From: JAIQFL01 sp035295745
Lineage (GTDB): Bacteria > Acidobacteriota > Terriglobia > Bryobacterales > Bryobacteraceae
Assembly (NCBI GenBank): GCA_035295745.1
Contig: DATGIL010000017.1
Coordinates: 1-48,614 of the forward strand
Length of the DNA: 48,614 nucleotides
Direction: 5' to 3'
How positions within the stretch are numbered: position 1 is the first letter of the stretch; the number at the start of each line of letters is the position of its first letter. The position numbers were made by a program, and so were the translations under genes. The notes under the pieces are model-generated. The model was not told the origin of the DNA. It was given only the letters and a program-made list of their open reading frames with translations, and ran no database searches. Below, one piece after another: positions 24,563-32,715 of the stretch.

Positions 24563-25920
24563 AAAAACGAATTCTGGTGGTCGAGGACGAAGAGAAGCTT
24601 CGCCGGGTCATTCAACTGCAACTGACGTCAGCAGGCTTCGACGTGGACCAGGCGGCCAATGCCGAAGATGGTCTCAAGATCGTCGACCGCGCCGACTTGG
24701 TGCTCACGGATCTCAAGCTGCCGAACATGGGCGGCCTCGAGATGCTGGCACTGATTCGGCGGCAGAATTCGCTGGTGCCGGTGATCGTGATGACCGCCTT
24801 CGGGAGCATCGAAACTGCGGTGGCGTCGATGAAGGCCGGCGCCAATGACTTCGTGCTGAAGCCGTTCTCTCTCGATCACCTGATGCAGGTAATCTCGAAG
24901 GCGCTCGAAATGCGCGCTCTGCGGGATGAGAATCGAAAGTTGAAAGAGGAACTCGGACGCCGCTACGAGTTCGACAACATCATCGGCCGCAGTTCTCCGA
25001 TGCAAGAGATTTTCGCCACCATCGAGCGGGTCGGACCAACGCGCGCGACTGTGCTGTTGGCCGGTGAGAGCGGCGTAGGCAAGGACCTCATCGCGCGCGC
25101 GATCCATTTCCATTCGCCGCGCCGCGACCGTCCGCTGGTCAAGATCAATTGCACCGCGATTCCCGAGAACCTGATGGAGAGCGAGCTGTTCGGCTACGAA
25201 AAAGGCGCTTTCACGGGCGCCAACATGACCAAGCCGGGCAAATTCGAACAGGCCGACACGGGTACCGTGTTCCTGGATGAGATCGGCGATGTGCCGGCCG
25301 TGATCCAGGTGAAACTGCTGCGGGTCCTGCAAGAGCGCGAATTCGAGCGGCTGGGTAGCAATGTGACGCGACACATCGATGTGCGGGTGATTGCCGCGAC
25401 CAATCAGGACTTGCGTGCCGCGTTGGAACAAGGCACGTTTCGCGAGGATCTGTATTACCGCCTCAACGTCGTCCCGATGAACATTCCGTCGCTGCGCGAA
25501 CGCAAGCAGGACATTCCGTTCCTGGCCAATCATTTCATCCAGAAATTGGCGCCCGACACGGGCAGCCGGGTGGAGTCCATTTCCGATCAGGCGATGGAGA
25601 AAATGATGGCGTATCACTGGCCTGGGAACGTGCGCGAATTGGAGAACGTGATCGAGCGCGCACTGGTGATGGCGTCGGGGCCAGTGCTCGAAGCGGACGA
25701 CATTAAGCTCGAAGGCGCGCCGAGCCACGCCGGAGCGGCGCGCACGCAAAGCGACTCGCACTTTGTCCCGGACGGCATGAGTCTGGATCAGTACGAGCAG
25801 GAGATCATCAAAGAAGCCCTGCGCCGAGCCGATGGCAACAAGAGCCAGGCCGCGCGATTGCTCGGACTGACGCGCAATGCTCTCCGCTACCGGCTCACGC
25901 AGATGGGCATGGAATCGTAG
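24559..25920 (+). CDS. Sigma-54 dependent response regulator, AtoC/ZraR type
   Basis: This 453-residue protein has three parts: a receiver domain (about residues 4-118, Asp in LVLTDLKLPNMGG), an AAA+ domain (about 140-375) and a Fis-type helix-turn-helix (NKSQAARLLGLTRNALRYRL). Walker A is GESGVGKD (near 173), the sigma-54 loop GAFTGA is intact near 216, and Walker B is in VFLDEIGDV. It is overlapped by four bases by the upstream kinase gene, so the two form a standard pair. The intact GAFTGA contrasts with GAFTDA in the regulator at 7194. Its target genes are not evident from the window. Confidence 0.95.
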   Translation: MKKRILVVEDEEKLRRVIQLQLTSAGFDVDQAANAEDGLKIVDRADLVLTDLKLPNMGGLEMLALIRRQNSLVPVIVMTAFGSIETAVASMKAGANDFVLKPFSLDHLMQVISKALEMRALRDENRKLKEELGRRYEFDNIIGRSSPMQEIFATIERVGPTRATVLLAGESGVGKDLIARAIHFHSPRRDRPLVKINCTAIPENLMESELFGYEKGAFTGANMTKPGKFEQADTGTVFLDEIGDVPAVIQVKLLRVLQEREFERLGSNVTRHIDVRVIAATNQDLRAALEQGTFREDLYYRLNVVPMNIPSLRERKQDIPFLANHFIQKLAPDTGSRVESISDQAMEKMMAYHWPGNVRELENVIERALVMASGPVLEADDIKLEGAPSHAGAARTQSDSHFVPDGMSLDQYEQEIIKEALRRADGNKSQAARLLGLTRNALRYRLTQMGMES

Positions 25921-25942
25921 CGGCGATGTCGGCAGTTAGGCT

Positions 25943-28348
25943 TCACGATGCTGTGGATGACCTGCGTAAGGCTTCCCGCACCTTTTGCGAGAGCGCGGCG
26001 GCGGTGAAGGGTTTCTGAATGAAAGGTGTGTCGGGGTTGAGCACCCAACTCCGGCTCACCTGGTTGTCGGTGTAGCCCGACATGTAGAGTACCTGGATCC
26101 TCGGCCGCACCTGGCGGATCTCTTTCGCAAGATCGAAGCCGCTCATCTGGGGCATCACAATATCGGTCAGCAATAAGTGAATGTCGTCCGTGTGTTTGGT
26201 GGCCAGTTGGACGGCTTCTTCGGGCCGCTCGGCGTCGATTACCTGATATCCGCAGCGCGTCAACATCGCATGCACCAGCTTGCGAATGGCGGCTTCGTCT
26301 TCGCAAAGCAGGACCGTTTCCGAGCCGCGGGCCTCGGTGGTACGCTCTTCTTCAACCGCAAATGCCTCTGGGACGACGGCCATGGGGAAGAAAATCTTGA
26401 AAGTAGTTCCTTTGCCGGGTTCGCTGTAGACCATGATTTCGCCGCCGTTCTGCTTGACGATCCCGTACACGATGGATAGGCCGAGGCCGGTCCCTTTGCC
26501 GGTTTCCTTAGTGGTAAAGAACGGTTCGAAAAGGCGGCTGCGAGTGGCTGCGTCCATTCCGGTACCCGTATCGCTTACGGCCAGCATGCAATATGGGCCC
26601 GGTTGCACCCCAATATGGCGGCCGGAATACTCCCGATCGAGCATCTGGTTGGCGGTTTCGATGGTCAGCTTGCCGCCGCGCGCCATGGCATCGCGCGCAT
26701 TTACCACCAGGTTCATAATCAACTGGTCGATGTGGGTGGGGTCCGCCTTCACGCGTCCGAGTTCCGGTTGCAAATGGGTGGCGATCTCGATGTCTTCGCC
26801 AATGACCCGCCGCAGCAGCTTGATGGAGTGGCTCACCACCTCGTTCAGATCGAGGATCCGCGGTTGGCTGATCTGCCGCCGGCTGAAGGCCAGTAACTGC
26901 GCGGTGAGCGCACCCGCGCGGCTGGCGGCGTATTGGATCTCCTGCGCATAGTCGCGCAGGCTCTGGTCGTCCTCCACCTCCATAATCAGCATCTCGGCGT
27001 AACCAGTGATTACGGTGAGCAGATTGTTGAAATCGTGCGCCACCCCTCCTGCAAGACGCCCCACAGCCTCGAGCTTCTGCGATTGGCGGAGCTGCTCTTC
27101 GAGCTGCTTGTGTTCGGTCACGTCGTTGTCGATAGCCAAGGCGCCGCTGATTCGTCCTGCGGCATCTCGTAACGGCGCTGTCCAGATCGTGACTTCGATG
27201 CGGGTTCCGTCTTTGCGGACGCGGCTCCGCTCCACCGATGCCAGAGCCTCGCCCTGGCGGAATCGGTCAAGCCACAGGCGATACTCGTCCGTCTGATCGG
27301 GCGGAATGATGGGCAGCGGTTTGTCGATCACTTCGGCTTCGGCCCAGCCGAAGATGCGCTCTGCAGCCGGACTCCAGAAGGTCACGCGGCCCTCCAGATC
27401 AGTCGCCCAGATCGCCAACGGCGAGGATTGCAGCACGGCTTCGCGTACCTGGTTCGACTGCCTCAGTTCCTCGTTGGCGTGACTCAGTTCGGCGGTCCGC
27501 TGTTGGATTCGCGTTTCGAGTTGGCTGTGGGCCTGGCGCAACTCTTCGCCTTGTTGCGCCAATAACTCCGAGGTCTGTTTCAAGGTGCGCTCGAGGCGCC
27601 CGATTTCGTCGTTGACAGCAGGCTCCTCGACGATCGGAAGGCCCTTCGCAACCAGGCGGGCCTGATCTTCCAGGTGGCGGATCCGGCGGCCGATACTGGT
27701 GGTGAAGAATAACGCAGCGGCAACACCACCCAGGAGACCGAGCGAGCCGCCGGCGAAGATCGCTGTACGCAGTCTCTGCTGCGCGCGATGTTCGGCCTCG
27801 ACGCGCTGGCGAAACAACTGCTGCTCCTCCTCCTGCATGCCGTCCAGCTCGCCGCGGAGCGAATCCATGCTGGCTTTGGCACTTTCCAGCCGGTCCACGC
27901 CGACTTCCAGATTGCCTGCGGCGACTTCCTGCTGAAACTGTTCCATGGCTTGCGTGGTGGCGGCCGTGAGGTCTTCCACGCGAGCCAGCCGGCTCGATTG
28001 GGAAGGGTTGCCATCAATGAGGGTTCGCAGGTTCTGGAGATGACTGGGCAACTCTTGCCGGGACTTGAGGTAGGGTTCGAGAAAGGCGGCGCGACGAGTC
28101 AAGAGGTAGCCGCGCGTCCCGGTTTCCGCATTGATCAGGGTGATGATGACGCGCCGGATCTCGGCTCGCACTTCATAAGATTGCTGTACCGCGTCGGAAG
28201 CCAGGCGGGTCTGCCGCTGGAACTGGTAGAAAACAGCCATCGCAGCCAGCAAGGCGCAGACGGGAAAAGCTACCACCAGGACACCTTTGGTGTCCAGGGA
28301 GAGCCCGGAGAGAAGGGCGGCAGCACGCCCATTGCGGCTTCGAGGCAT
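25943..28348 (-). CDS. Hybrid histidine kinase with CHASE3 and PAS domains
   Basis: This 801-residue protein has a transmembrane helix (about residues 17-42), a CHASE3-like extracytoplasmic four-helix sensor (about 45-180, with INAETGTRGYLLT), a second transmembrane helix and a HAMP segment. A coiled linker follows, then a PAS/PAC domain (SPLAIWATDLEGRVTFWSP), a phosphoacceptor helix in GGVAHDFNNLLTVITGYAEM and an ATPase domain. A C-terminal receiver follows (LLLTDIVMPQMSGFD, Asp). It has no dedicated partner beside it, and the internal receiver suggests phosphotransfer to a separate protein. I use the ATG at 28348 rather than the GTG before it. It converges with the AtoC-type regulator gene, 22 bases apart. 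Confidence 0.93.
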   Translation of the reverse strand: MPRSRNGRAAALLSGLSLDTKGVLVVAFPVCALLAAMAVFYQFQRQTRLASDAVQQSYEVRAEIRRVIITLINAETGTRGYLLTRRAAFLEPYLKSRQELPSHLQNLRTLIDGNPSQSSRLARVEDLTAATTQAMEQFQQEVAAGNLEVGVDRLESAKASMDSLRGELDGMQEEEQQLFRQRVEAEHRAQQRLRTAIFAGGSLGLLGGVAAALFFTTSIGRRIRHLEDQARLVAKGLPIVEEPAVNDEIGRLERTLKQTSELLAQQGEELRQAHSQLETRIQQRTAELSHANEELRQSNQVREAVLQSSPLAIWATDLEGRVTFWSPAAERIFGWAEAEVIDKPLPIIPPDQTDEYRLWLDRFRQGEALASVERSRVRKDGTRIEVTIWTAPLRDAAGRISGALAIDNDVTEHKQLEEQLRQSQKLEAVGRLAGGVAHDFNNLLTVITGYAEMLIMEVEDDQSLRDYAQEIQYAASRAGALTAQLLAFSRRQISQPRILDLNEVVSHSIKLLRRVIGEDIEIATHLQPELGRVKADPTHIDQLIMNLVVNARDAMARGGKLTIETANQMLDREYSGRHIGVQPGPYCMLAVSDTGTGMDAATRSRLFEPFFTTKETGKGTGLGLSIVYGIVKQNGGEIMVYSEPGKGTTFKIFFPMAVVPEAFAVEEERTTEARGSETVLLCEDEAAIRKLVHAMLTRCGYQVIDAERPEEAVQLATKHTDDIHLLLTDIVMPQMSGFDLAKEIRQVRPRIQVLYMSGYTDNQVSRSWVLNPDTPFIQKPFTAAALSQKVREALRRSSTAS

Positions 28349-28454
28349 CACTCATCGCCACGGCTATGGTACAGCGTCAGTATAGATCGGTAATTCTAGC
28401 GATACTAAAGTTTTCAATCAAAACATTCTACATATTTTACCGAAGGCGGAGGGC

Positions 28455-29210
28455 TCATTGGGCGCCAGCCATCTGGCTGCCGCATCCAGGGCAGAAGCGC
28501 GCGCCGGCACGCAACTCGCGGGCACAGACCGGGCATCGGTAGGTCGCATAGACTGGGGCTTCGTAGGCCGGAGTGGGAGCGGGAACTGGTTCCACTGACG
28601 GCGCAGGCGCCATGGCGGCGGCTTGCGGTACCAGCAGGCGAATGTGGAGCGCCATGTCCACCAGCACCACGCTCGCCTCTGCGAGGAAGTAGAACAGCAG
28701 CAGGGCCAGGAACGAGACGATGCACAAATATGCCAGAAAAGTCAGCCCGCCGAGGAAACTGCCGCCCGCCCAAAAGGACGGCACCAATGCGCCCATCGGG
28801 CCGAGAAACTGCATGGGATTCACCCCGGCGATCATGATCAGAATCCCGCCACCTACGCCGATCGAAACCCCGACGGTTGCGTACACCTCGCCGTTGGTCC
28901 GCAAGAGCACCGAAATGATCGGAATAACGGTGAACGGCGAATCGGGAAGTTGCCGGATGGTATCGGCCCGTAACCAGTAGATCTGAGCGACGGCGGCCAT
29001 CATGCCCAGAAAGATCAAGGCGAACAGAATCACCCCGAACGTGGCTGCCGCCTGCAGGGCGAAGGCAGCGATCAGCATCGTCACGAACAGAATCAGTCCG
29101 CCAATCGCCACCAGCACAGCGGTCACTTTCAGCGCGACAGATACGATCTTGCGAATGACTCTTCCGTCACTCAACGCGCGCAAAATCGGCAAAAAGAAAA
29201 AGCCTGGCAT
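28455..29210 (-). CDS. Multispanning membrane protein with C-terminal zinc ribbon
   Basis: This 251-residue protein has about five hydrophobic segments (roughly residues 26-52, 55-75, 108-130, 140-160 and 163-190). A proline/alanine linker follows, then a double-cysteine zinc ribbon at the end: YRCPVCARELRAGARFCPGC with final GSQM. Both CxxC pairs are intact. AGGAGG eight bases before the ATG supports the start. I do not know the family; tail ribbons of this kind are common in membrane proteins of uncharacterised function. A family-A repeat (29292-29385) lies upstream of it. Confidence 0.8.
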   Translation of the reverse strand: MPGFFFLPILRALSDGRVIRKIVSVALKVTAVLVAIGGLILFVTMLIAAFALQAAATFGVILFALIFLGMMAAVAQIYWLRADTIRQLPDSPFTVIPIISVLLRTNGEVYATVGVSIGVGGGILIMIAGVNPMQFLGPMGALVPSFWAGGSFLGGLTFLAYLCIVSFLALLLFYFLAEASVVLVDMALHIRLLVPQAAAMAPAPSVEPVPAPTPAYEAPVYATYRCPVCARELRAGARFCPGCGSQMAGAQ

Positions 29211-29291
29211 TTTCGAGACCTCCTGAGTCCCGGTTGATTATGCCAGACGCGCGCATCTTATTACAGACGTTCCGCAGAGACTCACCTTTGC

Positions 29292-29385
29292 GATCTCGAG
29301 ACTCGTGTTGAGACTTTTCGGAACGCGCACCGAAAAGCGTCGAGAAAGAATCTCGACGCGGCAAACAGGAGGGTTTGCGCCACGA
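29292..29385. repeat. Family A repeat copy 3, chain of four hairpins
   Basis: Four stem-loops follow one another: TCTCGAG..TTGAGA, CTTTTCGG with CCGAAAAG, GTCGAGA with TCTCGAC, and GGCAAAC with GTTTGCGCC. The last two match the arm of the element at 10559-10992 in its reverse orientation. The repeat sits between two minus-strand genes and ends three bases before the stop of the DUF5684-like gene, so it may also end its transcript. Confidence 0.7.
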
Positions 29386-29388
29386 AGT

Positions 29389-29778
29389 CTAAGCGGTGGC
29401 GCGGAAAGCCTGAGCCGGAGCGGCCGCGGGGCCGATGTAGCGCGCATCTCCGAAGGCCAGAATCGGGAAGAAGATGATCCCCAGGAACAACAGGCCGATT
29501 CCGAAGCCCGTCCCTTTTCCAAAACTCTTCGCCAAGTCGATCATGACGATGATGCCCACGACGAAGCTGACGATCGGAATGAACAACAGCAACAGCCACC
29601 AGATCGGCCGCCCGACGATTTGCAGCATCACCACGGCATTGTAGATCGGAACGATCGCCGCCCAACCCGGTTGACCCGCCTTGACGAATACCTTCCACGC
29701 GGACGCGATCACGACCACCGCGATCGCCAGCATGAAAATCAGAAACACGCCGCTAAACAACCCTGCGTTACTGTCCAT
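29389..29778 (-). CDS. DUF5684-like small membrane protein
   Basis: This 129-residue protein has about three or four transmembrane segments and the motif WKVFVKAGQPGWAAIVPIYN near residues 28-47, which is the fingerprint I associate with DUF5684, a family sometimes labelled signal peptidase-like. A GKGTGFGIGLLFLGIIFFPI segment near residue 85 also fits that family. There is no catalytic motif of a peptidase that I can see, so its function is unknown. The start has AGGAGAGG directly upstream. It ends in AAPAQAFRATA. A repeat element (29292-29385) sits just beyond its stop. Confidence 0.75.
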   Translation of the reverse strand: MDSNAGLFSGVFLIFMLAIAVVVIASAWKVFVKAGQPGWAAIVPIYNAVVMLQIVGRPIWWLLLLFIPIVSFVVGIIVMIDLAKSFGKGTGFGIGLLFLGIIFFPILAFGDARYIGPAAAPAQAFRATA

Positions 29779-29862
29779 ATCCTCTCCTTCTAAATCCGAA
29801 ACGTAGTTACTGCTTCAGGACAGTATATTACTGATGTTAATTGGCGCCTAACATTTTGGTAC

Positions 29863-31155
29863 TTATTTAACTGCGAGTTCGGCGAGACCGTCGGCGGTCA
29901 AGGACCCGATCGCAAGATCGCCCATCGAATTCGGCAACCGCGGCGCGGCAAGTTGCACCTTCAAGAAGTTCCCGGTGAGTGCTATGTGGCCTGTTTGCAA
30001 GGTCACTGCCGAAAGCGTGCGGCCGACCATGCGGCTTCGAAACATGAGATTTTTGCCCTCGGCGATCTCGCGCAGCCGGCGGCTTCGCGACCGCCGCACC
30101 GCCATCGGTACCGGTTCCAGGGCGTCCGCGGCACTGGTACCCGGGCGCTCCGAGTAAGTGAAAACGTGCAGATAAGTGAATGGCAGGCTCTCGATAAAGC
30201 GGCAGCTCTCTTCGAAATCGGCGTCCGTCTCACCCGGAAATCCAGCCATCACGTCCGCTCCGATCGCGGCATCAGGCATCAGTTTGTGCGCTTTCAGAAC
30301 GCGATCGGCATAGTGCCGTGGACGGTATTTTCGAAGCATGCGGCGCAGGGTTCGCTCGGAGCCGCTTTGCAAAGGCGCGTGAACGTGCTTGGCGATCCGA
30401 GGAGTCGAGGCCATCAGTTCGAGCAGGTCGTCTGTGAAGTCCATCGGCTCCACGGAACTGAGGCGCAAGCGCTCCACGGCGGTTTCTGCGAGCAGCCGCC
30501 GGATGAGGCCGGCGAGACGGATCTGGCTACCCGGTTCGCGTCCCCAGCGTCCGAGATTGATGCCGCTCAGCACGATCTCGCGATAGCGGTTCGCCAGCCC
30601 GCACACCTGTGCCACCACGCGCTCGGCAGGTGCGCTGCGGCTGCGCCCACGCACTGACGGGATGATGCAGAAGGAGCAGCGATTATTGCATCCATCCTGA
30701 ATCTTCAGGTTGGGACGTGTGCGATCGCCCGCCGCATCTTCCACGGCAGCCGACAAGAAGCCGTCGTCTCCAAAGATATCCCCGACGTAGATATTCCCGT
30801 GGTACGGCGTACCGGCCTGTCCGATGGTGACCAGGTTGGCGATCTGACTTTTGTGCGAATTGCCCACCACCCATTCGACCCCGGGCAGTGAAGCCAACTC
30901 CTCCGGCGCGCGCTGCGCGTAACAGCCGGTGACCAGGATCCGCGCCTCAGGATTCTCACGATGGACGCGCCGGATCGTCTGCCGCACATCGTCGTCTGCC
31001 GATGCGGTGACCGTGCAGGTGTTCAGCACAACCAGGTTCGCGATGGCGCGATCCTCGGCGAGAGTCAATCCCTTTGCTGCGAGCAGAGAGTCCAGAGCGG
31101 CGCCATCGGCTTGCGCGGCACGGCATCCGAAATTCTGAACGAAATAGGTCCCCAC
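29863..31155 (-). CDS. mtaB: tRNA t6A37 methylthiotransferase MtaB
   Basis: This 430-residue enzyme turns N6-threonylcarbamoyladenosine 37 of tRNA into its 2-methylthio form with two iron-sulfur clusters. The N-terminal domain has the three cluster cysteines in GCRAAQAD (residue 11), LNTCTV and VTGCYAQ. The radical-SAM motif CNNRCSFC follows near residue 150 and is followed by IIPSVRGRSRS. The short GCR N-terminus and 430-residue length fit MtaB (YqeV) rather than MiaB or RimO. The C-terminal TRAM-like part is short. It is transcribed away from the tandem repeat at 31217, which lies in its upstream region. Confidence 0.92.
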   Translation of the reverse strand: MGTYFVQNFGCRAAQADGAALDSLLAAKGLTLAEDRAIANLVVLNTCTVTASADDDVRQTIRRVHRENPEARILVTGCYAQRAPEELASLPGVEWVVGNSHKSQIANLVTIGQAGTPYHGNIYVGDIFGDDGFLSAAVEDAAGDRTRPNLKIQDGCNNRCSFCIIPSVRGRSRSAPAERVVAQVCGLANRYREIVLSGINLGRWGREPGSQIRLAGLIRRLLAETAVERLRLSSVEPMDFTDDLLELMASTPRIAKHVHAPLQSGSERTLRRMLRKYRPRHYADRVLKAHKLMPDAAIGADVMAGFPGETDADFEESCRFIESLPFTYLHVFTYSERPGTSAADALEPVPMAVRRSRSRRLREIAEGKNLMFRSRMVGRTLSAVTLQTGHIALTGNFLKVQLAAPRLPNSMGDLAIGSLTADGLAELAVK

Positions 31156-31216
31156 CTACATCGATTATACGGGAGTGCTGCTCGGGGCTCTCGCTCAAGC
31201 AGCAATGGCGCCAGTC

Positions 31217-31293
31217 AATGGCAACGCTCCGTTACCGTCGCGGCTCGTAAGCTACCTAAAGACGTTCGCGCGACAAGTGCGCTTGCGAGCCGC
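31217..31293. repeat. Inverted family-B flank of the tandem array
   Basis: ACGCTCCGTTACCGTCGCGG and the following GCTCGTAAGC form a copy of the opening words of the repeat at 1-290, in that same orientation. It lies just left of the tandem array, whose units point the other way, so the array and this flank make a large imperfect palindrome. The GCGAGCCGCGCGCGGCTCGC centre (about 31286-31312) is itself nearly self-complementary. Confidence 0.65.
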
Positions 31294-31571
31294 GCGCGGC
31301 TCGCAACGAGCCACGACCGTGAGGGAGTGATTTTGGGAGCGATTGGGACATCGCTTGCTTACGCGCGCGGCTCGCAACGGGCCACGGCCGTGAGGGAGTG
31401 ATTTTGGGAGCGATTGGGACATCGCTTGCTCACACGCACGGCTCGCAACGAGCCACGACCGTGAGGGAGTGATTTTGGGAGCGACTGGGACATCGCTTGC
31501 TTACGCGCGCGGCTCGCAACGAGCCACGACCGTGAGGGAGTGATTTTGGGAGCGATTGGGAAGTCCAATCG
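31294..31571. repeat. Tandem array of four 71-bp repeats
   Basis: The word GAGGGAGTGATTTTGGGAGC starts at 31321, 31392, 31463 and 31534, always 71 bases apart. Each unit also has GGCTCGCAACGAGCCACG, a 6-bp hairpin with loop CAA, and GCGAT-TGGGAC-ATCGC, a 5-bp hairpin. The copies differ by a few bases only. The last unit is cut off after TTGGGAAG and passes into a CAATCGTATGTGG..CTTCTCAGC segment also found at about 121-165. No gene is supported in the gap 31156-31658. The long frames here are translations of the repeat. Confidence 0.9.
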
Positions 31572-31658
31572 TATGTGGCGCAGGCGCTCCGGAGTTTTCA
31601 CAGCTTCTCAGCAAGCGGCATCCCAGTCGCTCCGAATCTTGCGGTCCAGACGAATAGG

Positions 31659-32474
31659 TCACTGTGTGGCGGTAACGCCGCCATCCATGTACAAGGTCTG
31701 GCCGGTGACGAAGTCGGACGCAGCCGAGGCGAAGAAGAGCACAGCGCTCATTACCTCCTCAGGCTCGGCGATGCGGCCCAGGGGGATTCGCGCGAGGATT
31801 TGATTGACGAAGGCCTCGTCCGAAAGCATGTAGGCAATCATGCCTGTGCGCACGAAGGTAGGCGCGACGACATTCACGTGGATCTTGTGCGGCGCCCATT
31901 CGGCGGCCAGTTGCTGGCAAAGCATCGAGAGGCCGCCCTTCGTCGCGCAATATGCCGAGTAACCGCGGCCGCGTAGAGCCACACGCGAACGAACCGATCC
32001 GATGTGTACCTGCTTACCGCCGGTTCCCTGACGGATCATGTGCCGTGCCGCCGCCTGCGCCTGGAACATCGCACCTTTCAGATTGACGTCCACCACGTGA
32101 TCGAAGGTGGCCTCGTCGTAATCCTCCGCCTTCTGTTCGCGATTCAGGCCCACGCAATTGACCAGAATGTCGAGCGCGCCGAAGTGGCCGGCGACCGCAT
32201 CCACCATCGCGCGCGTTTCGGCGACGGAGGCGGCGTCGAAGCTGGCACCGTACGCCTCTGATCCTTGCTCCTGGAGAGCAGCGGCCGCCTCCTCGGCCTT
32301 CTGGCGATTGCGCCCGGCGATGGCCACTTTCGCTCCCATGGCAGCGAGCCCCTCCGAGACGGCCGCACCGATGCCGCCATACCCGCCCGTCACCAGCGCC
32401 ACTTTGCCGTCGACGCGAAATAATCGTCCGGGGCCCCCAGTCTGATTTCCCAAATCTCCTCCAGTGAATTCCAT
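31659..32474 (-). CDS. Short-chain dehydrogenase/reductase
   Basis: This 271-residue classical SDR has the cofactor motif TGGYGGIG near residue 27, the structural NxxG in NLKG near 118, the catalytic Ser in HIGSVRS and the YxxxK pair in YSAYCATKGG. The length and motifs fit gluconate 5-dehydrogenase or 3-oxoacyl reductase-like enzymes. The substrate cannot be fixed from sequence. I place the start at 32474 (MEFTGGDLGN) because GAGG is a few bases upstream; longer starts run into the repeat at 32500. It is the last of the minus-strand block that includes the ADOP and PadR genes, but 241 bases separate it from them and it may have its own promoter. Confidence 0.88.
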   Translation of the reverse strand: MEFTGGDLGNQTGGPGRLFRVDGKVALVTGGYGGIGAAVSEGLAAMGAKVAIAGRNRQKAEEAAAALQEQGSEAYGASFDAASVAETRAMVDAVAGHFGALDILVNCVGLNREQKAEDYDEATFDHVVDVNLKGAMFQAQAAARHMIRQGTGGKQVHIGSVRSRVALRGRGYSAYCATKGGLSMLCQQLAAEWAPHKIHVNVVAPTFVRTGMIAYMLSDEAFVNQILARIPLGRIAEPEEVMSAVLFFASAASDFVTGQTLYMDGGVTATQ

Positions 32475-32499
32475 TATGGCCTCATGCATGTGCGATCGA

Positions 32500-32551
32500 C
32501 GTGGCGCAGACACTCATGTCTGCCGTCTCGACACTCATGTCGAGACTTTCG
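32500..32551. repeat. Family A repeat copy 4, two-hairpin arm
   Basis: GGCGCAGACACTCATGTCTG continues into CC, giving a perfect hairpin, and GTCTCGACA-CTCA-TGTCGAGAC a second one. These two hairpins are the arm of the element at 10559-10992 in the plus orientation. The first stem here has G-C pairs where the other copies have A-T pairs, a paired change. No second arm was found, so this is a half-element. The rest of 32552-32715 shows nothing recognisable. Confidence 0.75.
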
Positions 32552-32715
32552 CGCCGTCCGCCAACTTCCGAAAAGAAGAGTGCAACGCTCAGTCGTTCGA
32601 GGAGTAATCTTTAGCTGCTCTGCCGCCATAGATTCCGATGAAGCGGCACGCTCGCCCGCAGCGACCCACCGCGGGCCCCAACCCCCAACCCTGCTTTCAA
32701 GAGTGATTCAGGTGC

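Noticed and set aside
31294..31571. CRISPR array
   Set aside because: The units are head-to-tail 71-bp repeats without unique spacers, and no cas gene is near.
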